This document shows positions 1-5,377 of a stretch of 5,377 bases of DNA, in pieces. Both the position numbers and the translations under genes were made by a program. The stretch is from Loki-b32 sp048941605 (lineage in GTDB: Archaea; Asgardarchaeota; Lokiarchaeia; Sigyniarchaeales; SOKP01). Positions within the stretch are counted from its first letter, which is position 1, and each line of letters opens with the position of its first letter. The notes beneath the pieces are model-generated. The model made no database searches. It saw only the letters and a list, made by a program, of their open reading frames with translations, and was not told the DNA's origin. The stretch spans positions 1-5,377 of the forward strand of contig JBHLNL010000195.1 of the NCBI GenBank assembly GCA_048941605.1. Reading direction: 5' to 3'.

Positions 1-4
1 ACAA

Positions 5-13
5 TTTTTAAAT
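5..13 (+). promoter_or_regulatory. Possible archaeal TATA box for the CPBP protease gene
   Basis: The motif TTTTTAAAT is centred about 29 bases before the ATG at 38, and no Shine-Dalgarno-like sequence lies between them. This spacing is what an archaeal leaderless promoter would show. In DNA this AT-rich a match of this quality can arise by chance, and only 37 bases of upstream sequence are visible. Confidence 0.35.
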
Positions 14-37
14 GTTCTTCTGATAAAATAATTAAAC

Positions 38-859
38 ATGAATGTAATTCAAATTATAAAGAAATATTCAGTTACCACCTTTTCTATAATTACATATCTA
101 ATAATGATTTTAGCAGTTATTACTAGGCTGTTAATACCTATAATTATGCCAGATCCAATGTTATGGATTTTGACAGCATGGAGTCCGACTATTTCTGCTA
201 TAATTGTTTCAGGCCTTATAGGTGGATGGTCGGAGATTAAAAAACTCTTAAAAGGATTTCTAATATGGAAGATTGGTATTAAATGGTATTTGGCGGGATT
301 TTTACTAATGATTGCTCCATTGATATTTGCTATGTTTTATATTTTCTTTGGAGGTTTGATACCAGGACCAGTTCCAGGATTAACATTTCCATTAATTCTT
401 GCATATTTAATTTTCACACTATTCTCAGGTCCTTTAAGTGAAGAAGCAGGTTGGCGTGGATTTGCTTTACCTAGACTCGAATCAAAACACAATGCGTTAA
501 TTTCAAGTTTAATTTTATGGTTAATATGGTCATGTTGGCATATTCCATTATACTTTATTGAATCAAGAGAACCATTATATATCCTATTCCCTCTTTATCT
601 TGTTATTACGATTTTAATGACTTGGGGATATAATAATTCAAAAGGGAGTTTGATAATTACGGTAATTTTCCATTTTAGTTTTAATTTTAATGGAGCATTT
701 ATTACAGGGTATTTTGGATTATTACCTACGATAATATTCTATATAGGTGGAGGAGTAATGATCGGAGTATATTTAATTGTTGTTGTTGTTTATTTTGGTC
801 CCAAAAAACTTTCCCGAAAATCAGAAACAGAAATGCCTTATATTAAATCTTTAGAGTAA
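38..859 (+). CDS. CPBP family (CAAX/Rce1-type) intramembrane metalloprotease
   Basis: This 273-residue polytopic membrane protein has the three signature motifs of the CPBP (Abi/CAAX, Pfam PF02517) glutamic-type intramembrane protease family. They are EExxxR at E135-E136-R140 within SEEAGWRG, an aromatic-xxxH motif at W164-H168, and HxxxN at H212-N216. About eight hydrophobic segments are visible, roughly at 11-34, 45-62, 80-104, 116-131, 153-167, 179-197, 203-220 and 229-252, followed by a short charged C-terminal tail. All the catalytic residues expected for the family are present, so it is probably active inside the membrane. The substrate cannot be read from the sequence: eukaryotic Rce1 cleaves prenylated proteins, whereas prokaryotic members have been linked to peptide maturation, immunity to bacteriocins and protein processing. 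The ATG at 38 is the first start in the frame and has a TATA-like box at leaderless spacing. The gene converges on the radical SAM gene. Confidence 0.9.
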   Translation: MNVIQIIKKYSVTTFSIITYLIMILAVITRLLIPIIMPDPMLWILTAWSPTISAIIVSGLIGGWSEIKKLLKGFLIWKIGIKWYLAGFLLMIAPLIFAMFYIFFGGLIPGPVPGLTFPLILAYLIFTLFSGPLSEEAGWRGFALPRLESKHNALISSLILWLIWSCWHIPLYFIESREPLYILFPLYLVITILMTWGYNNSKGSLIITVIFHFSFNFNGAFITGYFGLLPTIIFYIGGGVMIGVYLIVVVVYFGPKKLSRKSETEMPYIKSLE

Positions 860-882
860 TAGAAAGTGAATTAATTATAAAT

Positions 883-899
883 ATTCTTACTTTTTTCTT
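883..899 (+). terminator. T-rich putative terminator of the protease gene
   Basis: A pyrimidine-rich stretch ending in TTTTTTCTT starts about 25 bases after the protease stop codon and runs into the stop codon of the converging radical SAM gene. Archaeal RNA polymerase terminates on T-rich tracts without needing a hairpin, and I see no stem here. The call rests on composition and position only. No comparable T run is visible for the opposite strand. Confidence 0.35.
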
Positions 900-1869
900 A
901 AAAAGGAAATCTTTTTAGTTTGTCTATAGTTTCAGAATCAAATTTAGAAAGCGCATAAGAAGCTACAGGTACGATACAACCACAATTTTCACATAATAAA
1001 GGAGAATTACCCATAACACAAAATTTTCGTTGTCCATTAGGATAATAACTTTTTATCCCTCCTCTTTTAAAAATACAATGTGATACAAACTCTTTTGTAA
1101 TATATAATTCAAGCATTTTCTTAGAAATTAGGATAAAATCGCCATAGTCCTTCATAACCTTTAATATGCTTTTAGATACATGTTTTAATTTTTCCCCCTT
1201 CACTAACAATTGATCATCAGAATAGCCGGTATACATTAGAAAAAATATGCCTGAAACCCCAATACTATATGCAATATTTACTACTTCTTCAATTTCCTTG
1301 TAGTTTAAAGCAGTTATAGTGGTAGATATTAATACTCTTTTGTCCTCCTTAATATTTTCAATAACCTTGTGAAAGATATTTGCCCCTCTTATAAGATTGT
1401 GCATTTCTTCTCCACCATCTAAACTAACCCAATATATTGGTTGTTTATGATGATCAAACCAAGGTAATTTTATAAGTCCATTTGAAGCAATTTGAACTGA
1501 AGGGAATATTTTTATCGCTTTTTTTACTAAACCCATTCTAAGAGTAGGTTCTCCTCCAGTTAATGAAGTGCTTTTACTACCTAATTGACGATGATAATTA
1601 AAAATCTTTAACCATTGTTCATCAGTTAATTCTGTTCTGTTTTTTGCTGAACTATTACTTAATTCTTCAACAGAGGAAGTGAAATAACAGTGTTTACATT
1701 TTAGATTGCATTGCCATGTTAAATCATAGTTAACTCCTAAAGGTATCTTTTTTACTCTATGCTTTAAATAATAATAACCATAGGATAATCCTTTTGTAAT
1801 ATTTTCTGTTGTTATTAGTTTAATTATGGAATTCGCTTTAATCACCTTATTTGATGAAAAAATACACAA
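898..1869 (-). CDS. Radical SAM domain protein with C-terminal cysteine cluster
   Basis: This protein of up to 323 residues carries the radical SAM iron-sulfur motif CxxxCxxC (C54, C58, C61) after the strand VNYDLTWQC, and the SAM-binding GGEP motif at 105-108. A VSLDG strand lies near 148-152, as in the partial TIM barrel of the family. Further cysteines lie at C265, C284, C293, C296 and C298, the last three in CENCGC; they could bind an auxiliary Fe-S cluster as SPASM-like domains do, but the spacing is not classical SPASM. It should generate a 5'-deoxyadenosyl radical; the substrate is unknown. No ATG precedes the core. The frame opens at TTG (1869), which has AAAAGG four bases upstream, while a GTG at 1845 would give 315 residues beginning at VIKANS. 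The upstream stop is at 1885-1887. The gene is divergent from the HAD gene and convergent with the protease. Confidence 0.88.
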   Translation of the reverse strand: MCIFSSNKVIKANSIIKLITTENITKGLSYGYYYLKHRVKKIPLGVNYDLTWQCNLKCKHCYFTSSVEELSNSSAKNRTELTDEQWLKIFNYHRQLGSKSTSLTGGEPTLRMGLVKKAIKIFPSVQIASNGLIKLPWFDHHKQPIYWVSLDGGEEMHNLIRGANIFHKVIENIKEDKRVLISTTITALNYKEIEEVVNIAYSIGVSGIFFLMYTGYSDDQLLVKGEKLKHVSKSILKVMKDYGDFILISKKMLELYITKEFVSHCIFKRGGIKSYYPNGQRKFCVMGNSPLLCENCGCIVPVASYALSKFDSETIDKLKRFPF

Positions 1870-1882
1870 AAAACCTTTTAAA

Positions 1883-1889
1883 CTTTATA
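1883..1889 (-). promoter_or_regulatory. Possible TATA box for the radical SAM gene
   Basis: Read on the minus strand, this is TATAAAG, within GTATAAAGTTTAAAAGG. A start site about 25 bases downstream would fall near 1860. That is past the TTG at 1869 but about 15 bases before the GTG at 1845, so this box, if real, favours the shorter protein. An alternative AT-rich element near 1904-1914 would suit the TTG. The evidence is weak in such AT-rich DNA. Confidence 0.25.
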
Positions 1890-1935
1890 CTCTCAAATTG
1901 TTTCAATATTTTTGAATTTGGCTTATTTTTAAAAA

Positions 1936-1948
1936 AAAGGCTACCTTT
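1936..1948. repeat. Small perfect inverted repeat in the divergent intergenic region
   Basis: AAAGG and CCTTT flank the three-base spacer CTA, giving a perfect 5-bp stem. Read on the minus strand it is followed by a run of eight T, which resembles a minimal intrinsic terminator. No minus-strand gene lies just upstream to be terminated. It sits midway between the radical SAM and HAD genes and could instead be a small operator, or chance. Confidence 0.25.
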
Positions 1949-1976
1949 CATATCTTATTAATTTTCAGAATGTGAA

Positions 1977-1986
1977 ATATAAAAAG
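1977..1986 (+). promoter_or_regulatory. Putative archaeal TATA box for the HAD gene
   Basis: The motif ATATAAAAAG, preceded by purine-rich GTGAAA that could act as a BRE, is centred about 24 bases before the ATG at 2005. This is the best-looking promoter in the window. If transcription starts at or next to the ATG at 2005, the mRNA is leaderless and the in-frame GTG at 1972 lies outside it. Confidence 0.5.
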
Positions 1987-2004
1987 TATGAAAGTTTGTT
2001 GGAA

Positions 2005-2631
2005 ATGAGCAATATTAAAACAATAATTTTTGATTTAGGAGGAGTTTACTTTACACCAGGAACTTTTTTAGCAATCGAGAAAATTAGAGAAATTTATGAT
2101 ATTAAAAATGAAAAATTGCTACGAGAATTTTTTAGTGACAAGCCAAATTCAGAGGGTAATTTATTAAGAAGGGGTTTGATGACTATAGATGAGTTCGAAC
2201 AAAAATTATTTTCAAAATTAGAAATTAATAAAAAAGAGAGAAAACATACACGGTATATTTGGTTTGGATCTTATTGTATTCATTATGGTATTGAAGATTT
2301 AGTAAAAGAATTAAAAAAAAAATATAGATTGTTAATTTTTAGTGGAAATATCAGAGAGCGTATTGAATATTTAGAAAAGAAAAGTAATTTTTTAAAATAT
2401 TTTAATGATAGTGTATTTAGTTTTGATTACCAAAAAAATAAAGATGATATTGAATTCTATGAAGAATTAAAAAAGCATATAGATTGTGAGCCATCAGAAG
2501 CAATACTAATTGATGATGAAAAGAAAAATATAAAAATTGCTCGATCTTTAGGTTTTAAAGGAATCCATTATTACTATACAGAAAAATTAATTGAAGATCT
2601 TAAGAATTATGGTGTTACTGTAGATATTTAA
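2005..2631 (+). CDS. HAD superfamily hydrolase (class I, DLGGV variant)
   Basis: This 208-residue protein has the HAD fold motifs in order. Motif I is FDLGGV with the nucleophile at D10, motif II is FSGN with S113, motif III is a KDDIEFY segment with the likely lysine at K146, and motif IV is IDDEKKN with D170-D171 followed by ARSLGFKGI. A helical insert at about 17-95 matches the C1 cap of small-molecule phosphatases. The second Asp of the usual DxD in motif I is replaced by Gly (D-L-G), a variant also seen in YihX-type and epoxide-hydrolase-N-like members. Phosphatase activity is therefore plausible but not certain, and the substrate is unknown. I chose ATG 2005 rather than the in-frame GTG 1972 because family members begin about ten residues before the nucleophile and a TATA box sits at leaderless distance from 2005. 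The gene is divergent from the radical SAM gene and convergent with the MscS pair. Confidence 0.85.
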   Translation: MSNIKTIIFDLGGVYFTPGTFLAIEKIREIYDIKNEKLLREFFSDKPNSEGNLLRRGLMTIDEFEQKLFSKLEINKKERKHTRYIWFGSYCIHYGIEDLVKELKKKYRLLIFSGNIRERIEYLEKKSNFLKYFNDSVFSFDYQKNKDDIEFYEELKKHIDCEPSEAILIDDEKKNIKIARSLGFKGIHYYYTEKLIEDLKNYGVTVDI

Positions 2632-2635
2632 AGTA

Positions 2636-2647
2636 TTTTCCTTTTCT
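2636..2647 (+). terminator. T-rich putative terminator of the HAD gene
   Basis: The pyrimidine tract TTTTCCTTTTCT begins five bases after the HAD stop codon, within the 21-base gap to the stop codon of the converging MscS gene. A T-rich tract without a hairpin is the usual archaeal terminator form. Composition and position are the only evidence. Confidence 0.35.
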
Positions 2648-2652
2648 ATTAC

Positions 2653-3561
2653 TTAATTTTTGTTTGTACACTCATAAATTATATTATAAACATCTTGCGC
2701 AAATTTCGGTTGAAAATCAAATATTTTTTGGGGATTAAAAGTTAATATTCGAAATTTGACAATTATACTCACATTAAAATTCACTATATCAAATTGAGGT
2801 TTTATTCGGAATATGTTTTTTTGATTATATAAATCACATAGTTCTGCGACTCTATCTAGGATAATCCTAAATCCTTTATAAGGGAAAGCCATTCTAAAAG
2901 TGTAATTGTATAATTTTGGATAATATTTAGTAGAGAATGAATTAAATGCTTTTTTTAAATTATTTTCAAATTCCTTTTTAGAATCTGGAATATCTTCATA
3001 AATATCTTTAAATCCTATATCCTGAGGAGCTAAGATTTTTTTTTTAAAATCTTCAAAAGATTTCTTTTTGCCAAGCTTGACAGTGTAATTTACAATCTTT
3101 GAAGATAGAACTTGACTATTAGATTTTTCGATGATAATATTATCAAATGTCTCTAATTTAATTTTTGTAAGATTAATTTCTCGTACAATCCCTTTATTTC
3201 CTTCAATTTTAACCAAATCGTCAACTTCAAAGGGTCTTACTAACATTATAACAATCCCAGAAATAAGATTTGCAAAAATACCACTAGAAGCAAAAGCAAT
3301 TGCAGTGCTAATCGCACCAGTAAGTACTGCTGTATAGGTTGGGTCTATTTGAGAAATGATTGGAAATCCCTCGATAATAAAATAAACTATTATTAATACT
3401 GTGCCAATTTTTAAAGCAAAATTTATAATAATTTTTTGTTTTAAAGGAACTTTTTTGCTTTTCCCAAAGGTTGATGAAATTACTTTATTTAATAAGTATA
3501 ATCCTAATCCAATAATCAATAGATAAATGAGTGCTTCCCAATCTGAACTAAATAACGTCAT
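2653..3561 (-). CDS. MscS family mechanosensitive ion channel protein (second gene of pair)
   Basis: This 302-residue protein has three predicted membrane helices, at about 9-27, 44-66 and 76-109. The last is the pore-lining TM3 of MscS channels and runs into VRPFEVDDLVKIEG, which matches the family signature RPFxxGDxV except that the Gly is Asp. The beta domain follows (GIVREINL, ETFDNIII) and ends in VNYT. The loop that normally reads Pro-Asn is EKSNSQ here, so the proline is missing. A mixed alpha/beta C-terminal domain contains KPQF near 254-257 and ends in IIYE. The family opens in response to membrane tension and releases solutes on hypo-osmotic shock. The ATG at 3561 lies two bases after the upstream gene's stop codon and is preceded by a good Shine-Dalgarno sequence, so translation is probably coupled. 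The proteins are homologous but strongly diverged. Confidence 0.88.
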   Translation of the reverse strand: MTLFSSDWEALIYLLIIGLGLYLLNKVISSTFGKSKKVPLKQKIIINFALKIGTVLIIVYFIIEGFPIISQIDPTYTAVLTGAISTAIAFASSGIFANLISGIVIMLVRPFEVDDLVKIEGNKGIVREINLTKIKLETFDNIIIEKSNSQVLSSKIVNYTVKLGKKKSFEDFKKKILAPQDIGFKDIYEDIPDSKKEFENNLKKAFNSFSTKYYPKLYNYTFRMAFPYKGFRIILDRVAELCDLYNQKNIFRIKPQFDIVNFNVSIIVKFRILTFNPQKIFDFQPKFAQDVYNIIYECTNKN

Positions 3562-3563
3562 TT

Positions 3564-4496
3564 TTAATCACCCTCTAATTGATTTTTTTTAACACTAGAA
3601 TCCCATCCATAGTTTATTTCAGTTTCATAAATTTTAAATAGAATATCTTTCAATAGTGGGTCTGTATATGTCAAAATTAAATTTGGATCCTCTGTAATAA
3701 TTTGTAGAGTAATGCTTAATCGATTTAATATTCCACTTACAGTTGTGTTTACATAGAAATAAGGTTTTGTGCCAAATATTGGTTCATACTTATCAAATAT
3801 AGGATTTAATAATTCTTGAAGTTTTTCTGAATCTACCGAAGATAAAAGTTCAACTACTTTAATATAACGTGTAACTTTTTTTTCACCAGTAATTAATTTC
3901 CTAAACTTTTTAACTACATCTGAAATTTCTATTTTCTTTTCTTTTTTAATCGGTTTATGAGTAAAACGGACTACTGATGAGTTAAATGCGTTTTTATTGG
4001 GAATATAAGTGATAGAACCGTCAAATTCCTCTATTTTCAAACTATTTAACGTTATTTCTTTTACAATTCCTTCAATTCCATTTGTTTCAATTAAATCGCC
4101 TGCTTCGAAACCTTCTGATGATAAGAGCATTATTCCTGATGCGATATTATTAATGATATTTTGAAATGTAAGAGAAATAGCTATAACTAAGAAAGAGATT
4201 ATTGCGACAAAATAAATTGGTGAAATAATAAATAATAACCAAAAAGGGAATATTATCCAAACGATATTTATAATTATCATAACTATATAACGAACAAATA
4301 AGTTTTTGATTAATGATTGAGCTAAATCAATAAATATTGATCTTAAGAAATATGCTACTATATTTAAAAGAATTAAATTCATTAATAACGGATCAAAGCC
4401 AAAATAAAAATAGATCCACAAAAAAACTCCGATAACCCCCAACCATATCAGAATTTTAAAGATCTTTTTCATATGAAACTTTATATCTTGGTACAT
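3564..4496 (-). CDS. MscS family mechanosensitive ion channel protein (first gene of pair)
   Basis: This protein of up to 310 residues has about four hydrophobic segments (13-33, 37-52, 70-91 and 95-126). The last corresponds to pore-lining TM3, with FQNIINNIASGIML as in MscS. The beta domain begins at FEAGDLIETNG, continues with IEGIVKEITL, and carries the conserved YIPN loop at about 164-167 followed by VVRFTH. The RPF signature after TM3 is SEGF here, and TM3 has few of the Gly/Ala residues that pack the classical MscS pore. The C-terminal domain contains KPYF near 244-247 and ends in KIYE, parallel to its neighbour, so the two genes are probably old paralogues. Two starts are possible: ATG 4496, or ATG 4472 (302 residues, MKKIFKIL...). 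The second has an AT-rich TATA-like element (4495-4504) at leaderless spacing. It is the first gene of the pair and divergent from corA. Confidence 0.88.
   Translation of the reverse strand: MYQDIKFHMKKIFKILIWLGVIGVFLWIYFYFGFDPLLMNLILLNIVAYFLRSIFIDLAQSLIKNLFVRYIVMIIINIVWIIFPFWLLFIISPIYFVAIISFLVIAISLTFQNIINNIASGIMLLSSEGFEAGDLIETNGIEGIVKEITLNSLKIEEFDGSITYIPNKNAFNSSVVRFTHKPIKKEKKIEISDVVKKFRKLITGEKKVTRYIKVVELLSSVDSEKLQELLNPIFDKYEPIFGTKPYFYVNTTVSGILNRLSITLQIITEDPNLILTYTDPLLKDILFKIYETEINYGWDSSVKKNQLEGD
3567..3572 (-). promoter_or_regulatory. Shine-Dalgarno site of the downstream MscS gene, inside the upstream gene's end
   Basis: Read on the minus strand this is GGTGAT, a six-base match to the anti-Shine-Dalgarno region. 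It ends five bases before the ATG at 3561 and forms the last two codons (Gly-Asp) of the upstream MscS gene. It supports the ATG at 3561 as the start and implies reinitiation or coupling within a shared mRNA. It is the only convincing ribosome binding site in the window, as expected for the one clear internal operon gene. Confidence 0.7.
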
Positions 4497-4504
4497 TTAA
4501 AATT
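4495..4504 (-). promoter_or_regulatory. Possible TATA box for the MscS gene pair
   Basis: On the minus strand this reads AATTTTAAAT, centred about 27 bases before the ATG at 4472. If used, it overlaps the ATG at 4496 and would make the mRNA begin near 4472, favouring the shorter first MscS protein. No comparable box lies 24-30 bases before 4496. The AT-rich background makes chance matches likely. Confidence 0.3.
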
Positions 4505-4545
4505 TGTTTTTATTACTATGGAAAAAAACATTAATTTTTAATTAT

Positions 4546-4557
4546 TTTTTTAAAAAA
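4546..4557 (+). promoter_or_regulatory. Possible TATA box for corA (palindromic A/T block)
   Basis: The sequence TTTTTTAAAAAA is a perfect 12-base palindrome centred about 25 bases before the corA ATG at 4577, the spacing of a leaderless archaeal promoter. No Shine-Dalgarno-like sequence lies between it and the ATG. It sits in the 80-base region shared with the divergent MscS pair. Confidence 0.35.
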
Positions 4558-4576
4558 TGAAAATGATTTCAAAATA

Positions 4577-5377
4577 ATGAAGGGAATTAAAGTAAAATCA
4601 AAAAGAAAAATAAGAAACAAAAAGAAAATAAAAAAAATAGGAGAACCACCTGGAACTTTAGTATATGTTGGAGAAAAAGCTAAAGTTCAAACTAAAATAA
4701 AAGTAATTGATTTTAATAAAGAGACATATCTAATTAAAAAAGATGTAGAACTAGATGAAGATTTATTATATATAGAAAAAAATATGGTTAGATGGATTTA
4801 TATTACCGGATTAACCGAAGTGAATATTATAGAAAATATTGGAAAATTATTTAATCTTCATCCTCTTGTCTTAGAAGACATTTTAAACACTAGCCAACGC
4901 CCAAAATTTGAAGATTATAACGATTATATATTTATTGTATTACCTAGAATTCTATGGAATGAAGAAAATAAATCATTTGAAAATGAACAGATTAGTATTA
5001 TAATAGGATCAAATTTCGTAATATCATTTTCAGAATTAGAAAGCGATACTTTTAATCCAATATTAGAGAGGATTATTACATCCAGAGGAAGAGTAAGATC
5101 TATGGGCCCTGATTATTTAGCTTATACATTAATGGATATTATTGTTGACAATTATTTTATAATTTTAGATATCATTGGAGAAATCATTGATGATCTAGAA
5201 GAAAATCTCGTGACTAATCCTGAACCTGAAGTTTTACAATCAATTTATCATTTAAGAAGAAATAGTATTGATTTACGAAAAACAATATGGCCATTAAGGG
5301 AATTAATTAATAAACTACAAAGGGAGCAATCTAACTTAATCAGTGATGATTTGCAGATTTACTTACGAGATGTAAAT
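4577..5377 (+). CDS. corA: CorA-type magnesium/cobalt channel, 3' end missing (window edge)
   Basis: The frame is open without a stop for 267 codons to the window end. It matches the cytoplasmic part of CorA Mg2+ channels: RWIYITGL near 72-79, then LFNLHPLVLEDILN at 91-104, QRPKFEDYNDYIFIVLPR at 107-124, NFVISF near 146-151, GRVRSMGPDYLAYTLMD near 171-187, and a long helix with VDNYF, NPEPE and RKTIWPLREL near 234-243, ending in IYLRDVN. In family members this is followed by the rest of the stalk helix, two membrane helices and the GMN selectivity motif, all outside the window. The protein is expected to form a pentamer that admits Mg2+ and related ions under Mg2+ control. The ATG at 4577 is the only start in the open frame, whose upstream stop is at 4532. 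The first 20 residues are an unusually basic extension (11 Lys and 3 Arg by count). Confidence 0.93.
   Translation, partial: MKGIKVKSKRKIRNKKKIKKIGEPPGTLVYVGEKAKVQTKIKVIDFNKETYLIKKDVELDEDLLYIEKNMVRWIYITGLTEVNIIENIGKLFNLHPLVLEDILNTSQRPKFEDYNDYIFIVLPRILWNEENKSFENEQISIIIGSNFVISFSELESDTFNPILERIITSRGRVRSMGPDYLAYTLMDIIVDNYFIILDIIGEIIDDLEENLVTNPEPEVLQSIYHLRRNSIDLRKTIWPLRELINKLQREQSNLISDDLQIYLRDVN

Noticed and set aside
1929..1948. Minus-strand hairpin plus T run resembling an intrinsic terminator
   Set aside because: The stem is only five base pairs, no minus-strand gene ends just upstream, and the T run is typical of the local AT-rich DNA. I kept it only as a small inverted repeat.
3131..3337. A 68-codon open frame on the plus strand
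   Set aside because: It lies wholly antisense to the TM3 and beta-domain region of the second MscS gene, which has clear family motifs. It has no recognisable domain and no promoter or ribosome binding site of its own.
4557..4577. ATG at 4557 as an upstream start or leader peptide for corA
   Set aside because: It is in a different frame and reaches TAA after six codons. It could be a tiny leader, but nothing supports translation, and it would lie upstream of the start site predicted from the TATA-like block.
1..5377. tRNA or rRNA genes, CRISPR arrays, insertion sequences or defence islands
   Set aside because: No GC-rich cloverleaf or rRNA-like stretch stands out in this AT-rich DNA, no spaced repeats occur, and no transposase, nuclease or toxin-antitoxin motifs appear. 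Coding genes fill nearly all of the window; the longest non-coding gap is about 135 bases.

Overview
This is a compact, very AT-rich stretch (GC under about 30% by eye) with six protein-coding genes and no RNA genes, mobile elements, CRISPR arrays or long repeats that I can support. An archaeal host is the best guess. AT-rich TATA-like boxes lie about 24-29 bases upstream of several start codons, with no Shine-Dalgarno site in between, which is the pattern of leaderless archaeal transcripts. T-rich tracts follow convergent genes, and AGA and ATA codons dominate for Arg and Ile. The gene mix and AT bias would suit an Asgard (Lokiarchaeia-like) genome or an AT-rich methanogen, but I cannot settle this from the sequence.

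Layout. 38-859 (+) is a CPBP/CAAX-type intramembrane metalloprotease with all its signature motifs. 898-1869 (-) is a radical SAM enzyme with a CxxxCxxC cluster and extra C-terminal cysteines; it converges on the protease gene and has no ATG start. 2005-2631 (+) is a HAD-superfamily hydrolase, divergent from the radical SAM gene across a promoter region of about 135 bases; a GTG at 1972 opens the same frame but is probably not the real start. 2653-3561 (-) and 3564-4496 (-) are two diverged MscS-type mechanosensitive channel proteins, transcribed right to left as a tight, probably translationally coupled pair. 4577-5377 (+) is the 5' part of a CorA-type Mg2+ channel, divergent from the MscS pair across 80 bases and cut off by the window end just before its transmembrane region.

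How the genes relate. The right half is an ion and osmotic homeostasis block: CorA for divalent-cation uptake and two MscS-like subunits for tension-gated release, sharing one short divergent promoter region. The left half (protease, radical SAM, HAD) has no obvious common pathway; orientations alternate, so at least three transcription units are needed. The point most worth pursuing is the MscS pair. The two proteins have lost different parts of the canonical MscS signature (one keeps RPF but lacks the Pro-Asn loop, the other keeps Pro-Asn but lacks RPF), which would fit two specialised subunits, possibly of a mixed channel. I see no clear evidence of a wholly new system.
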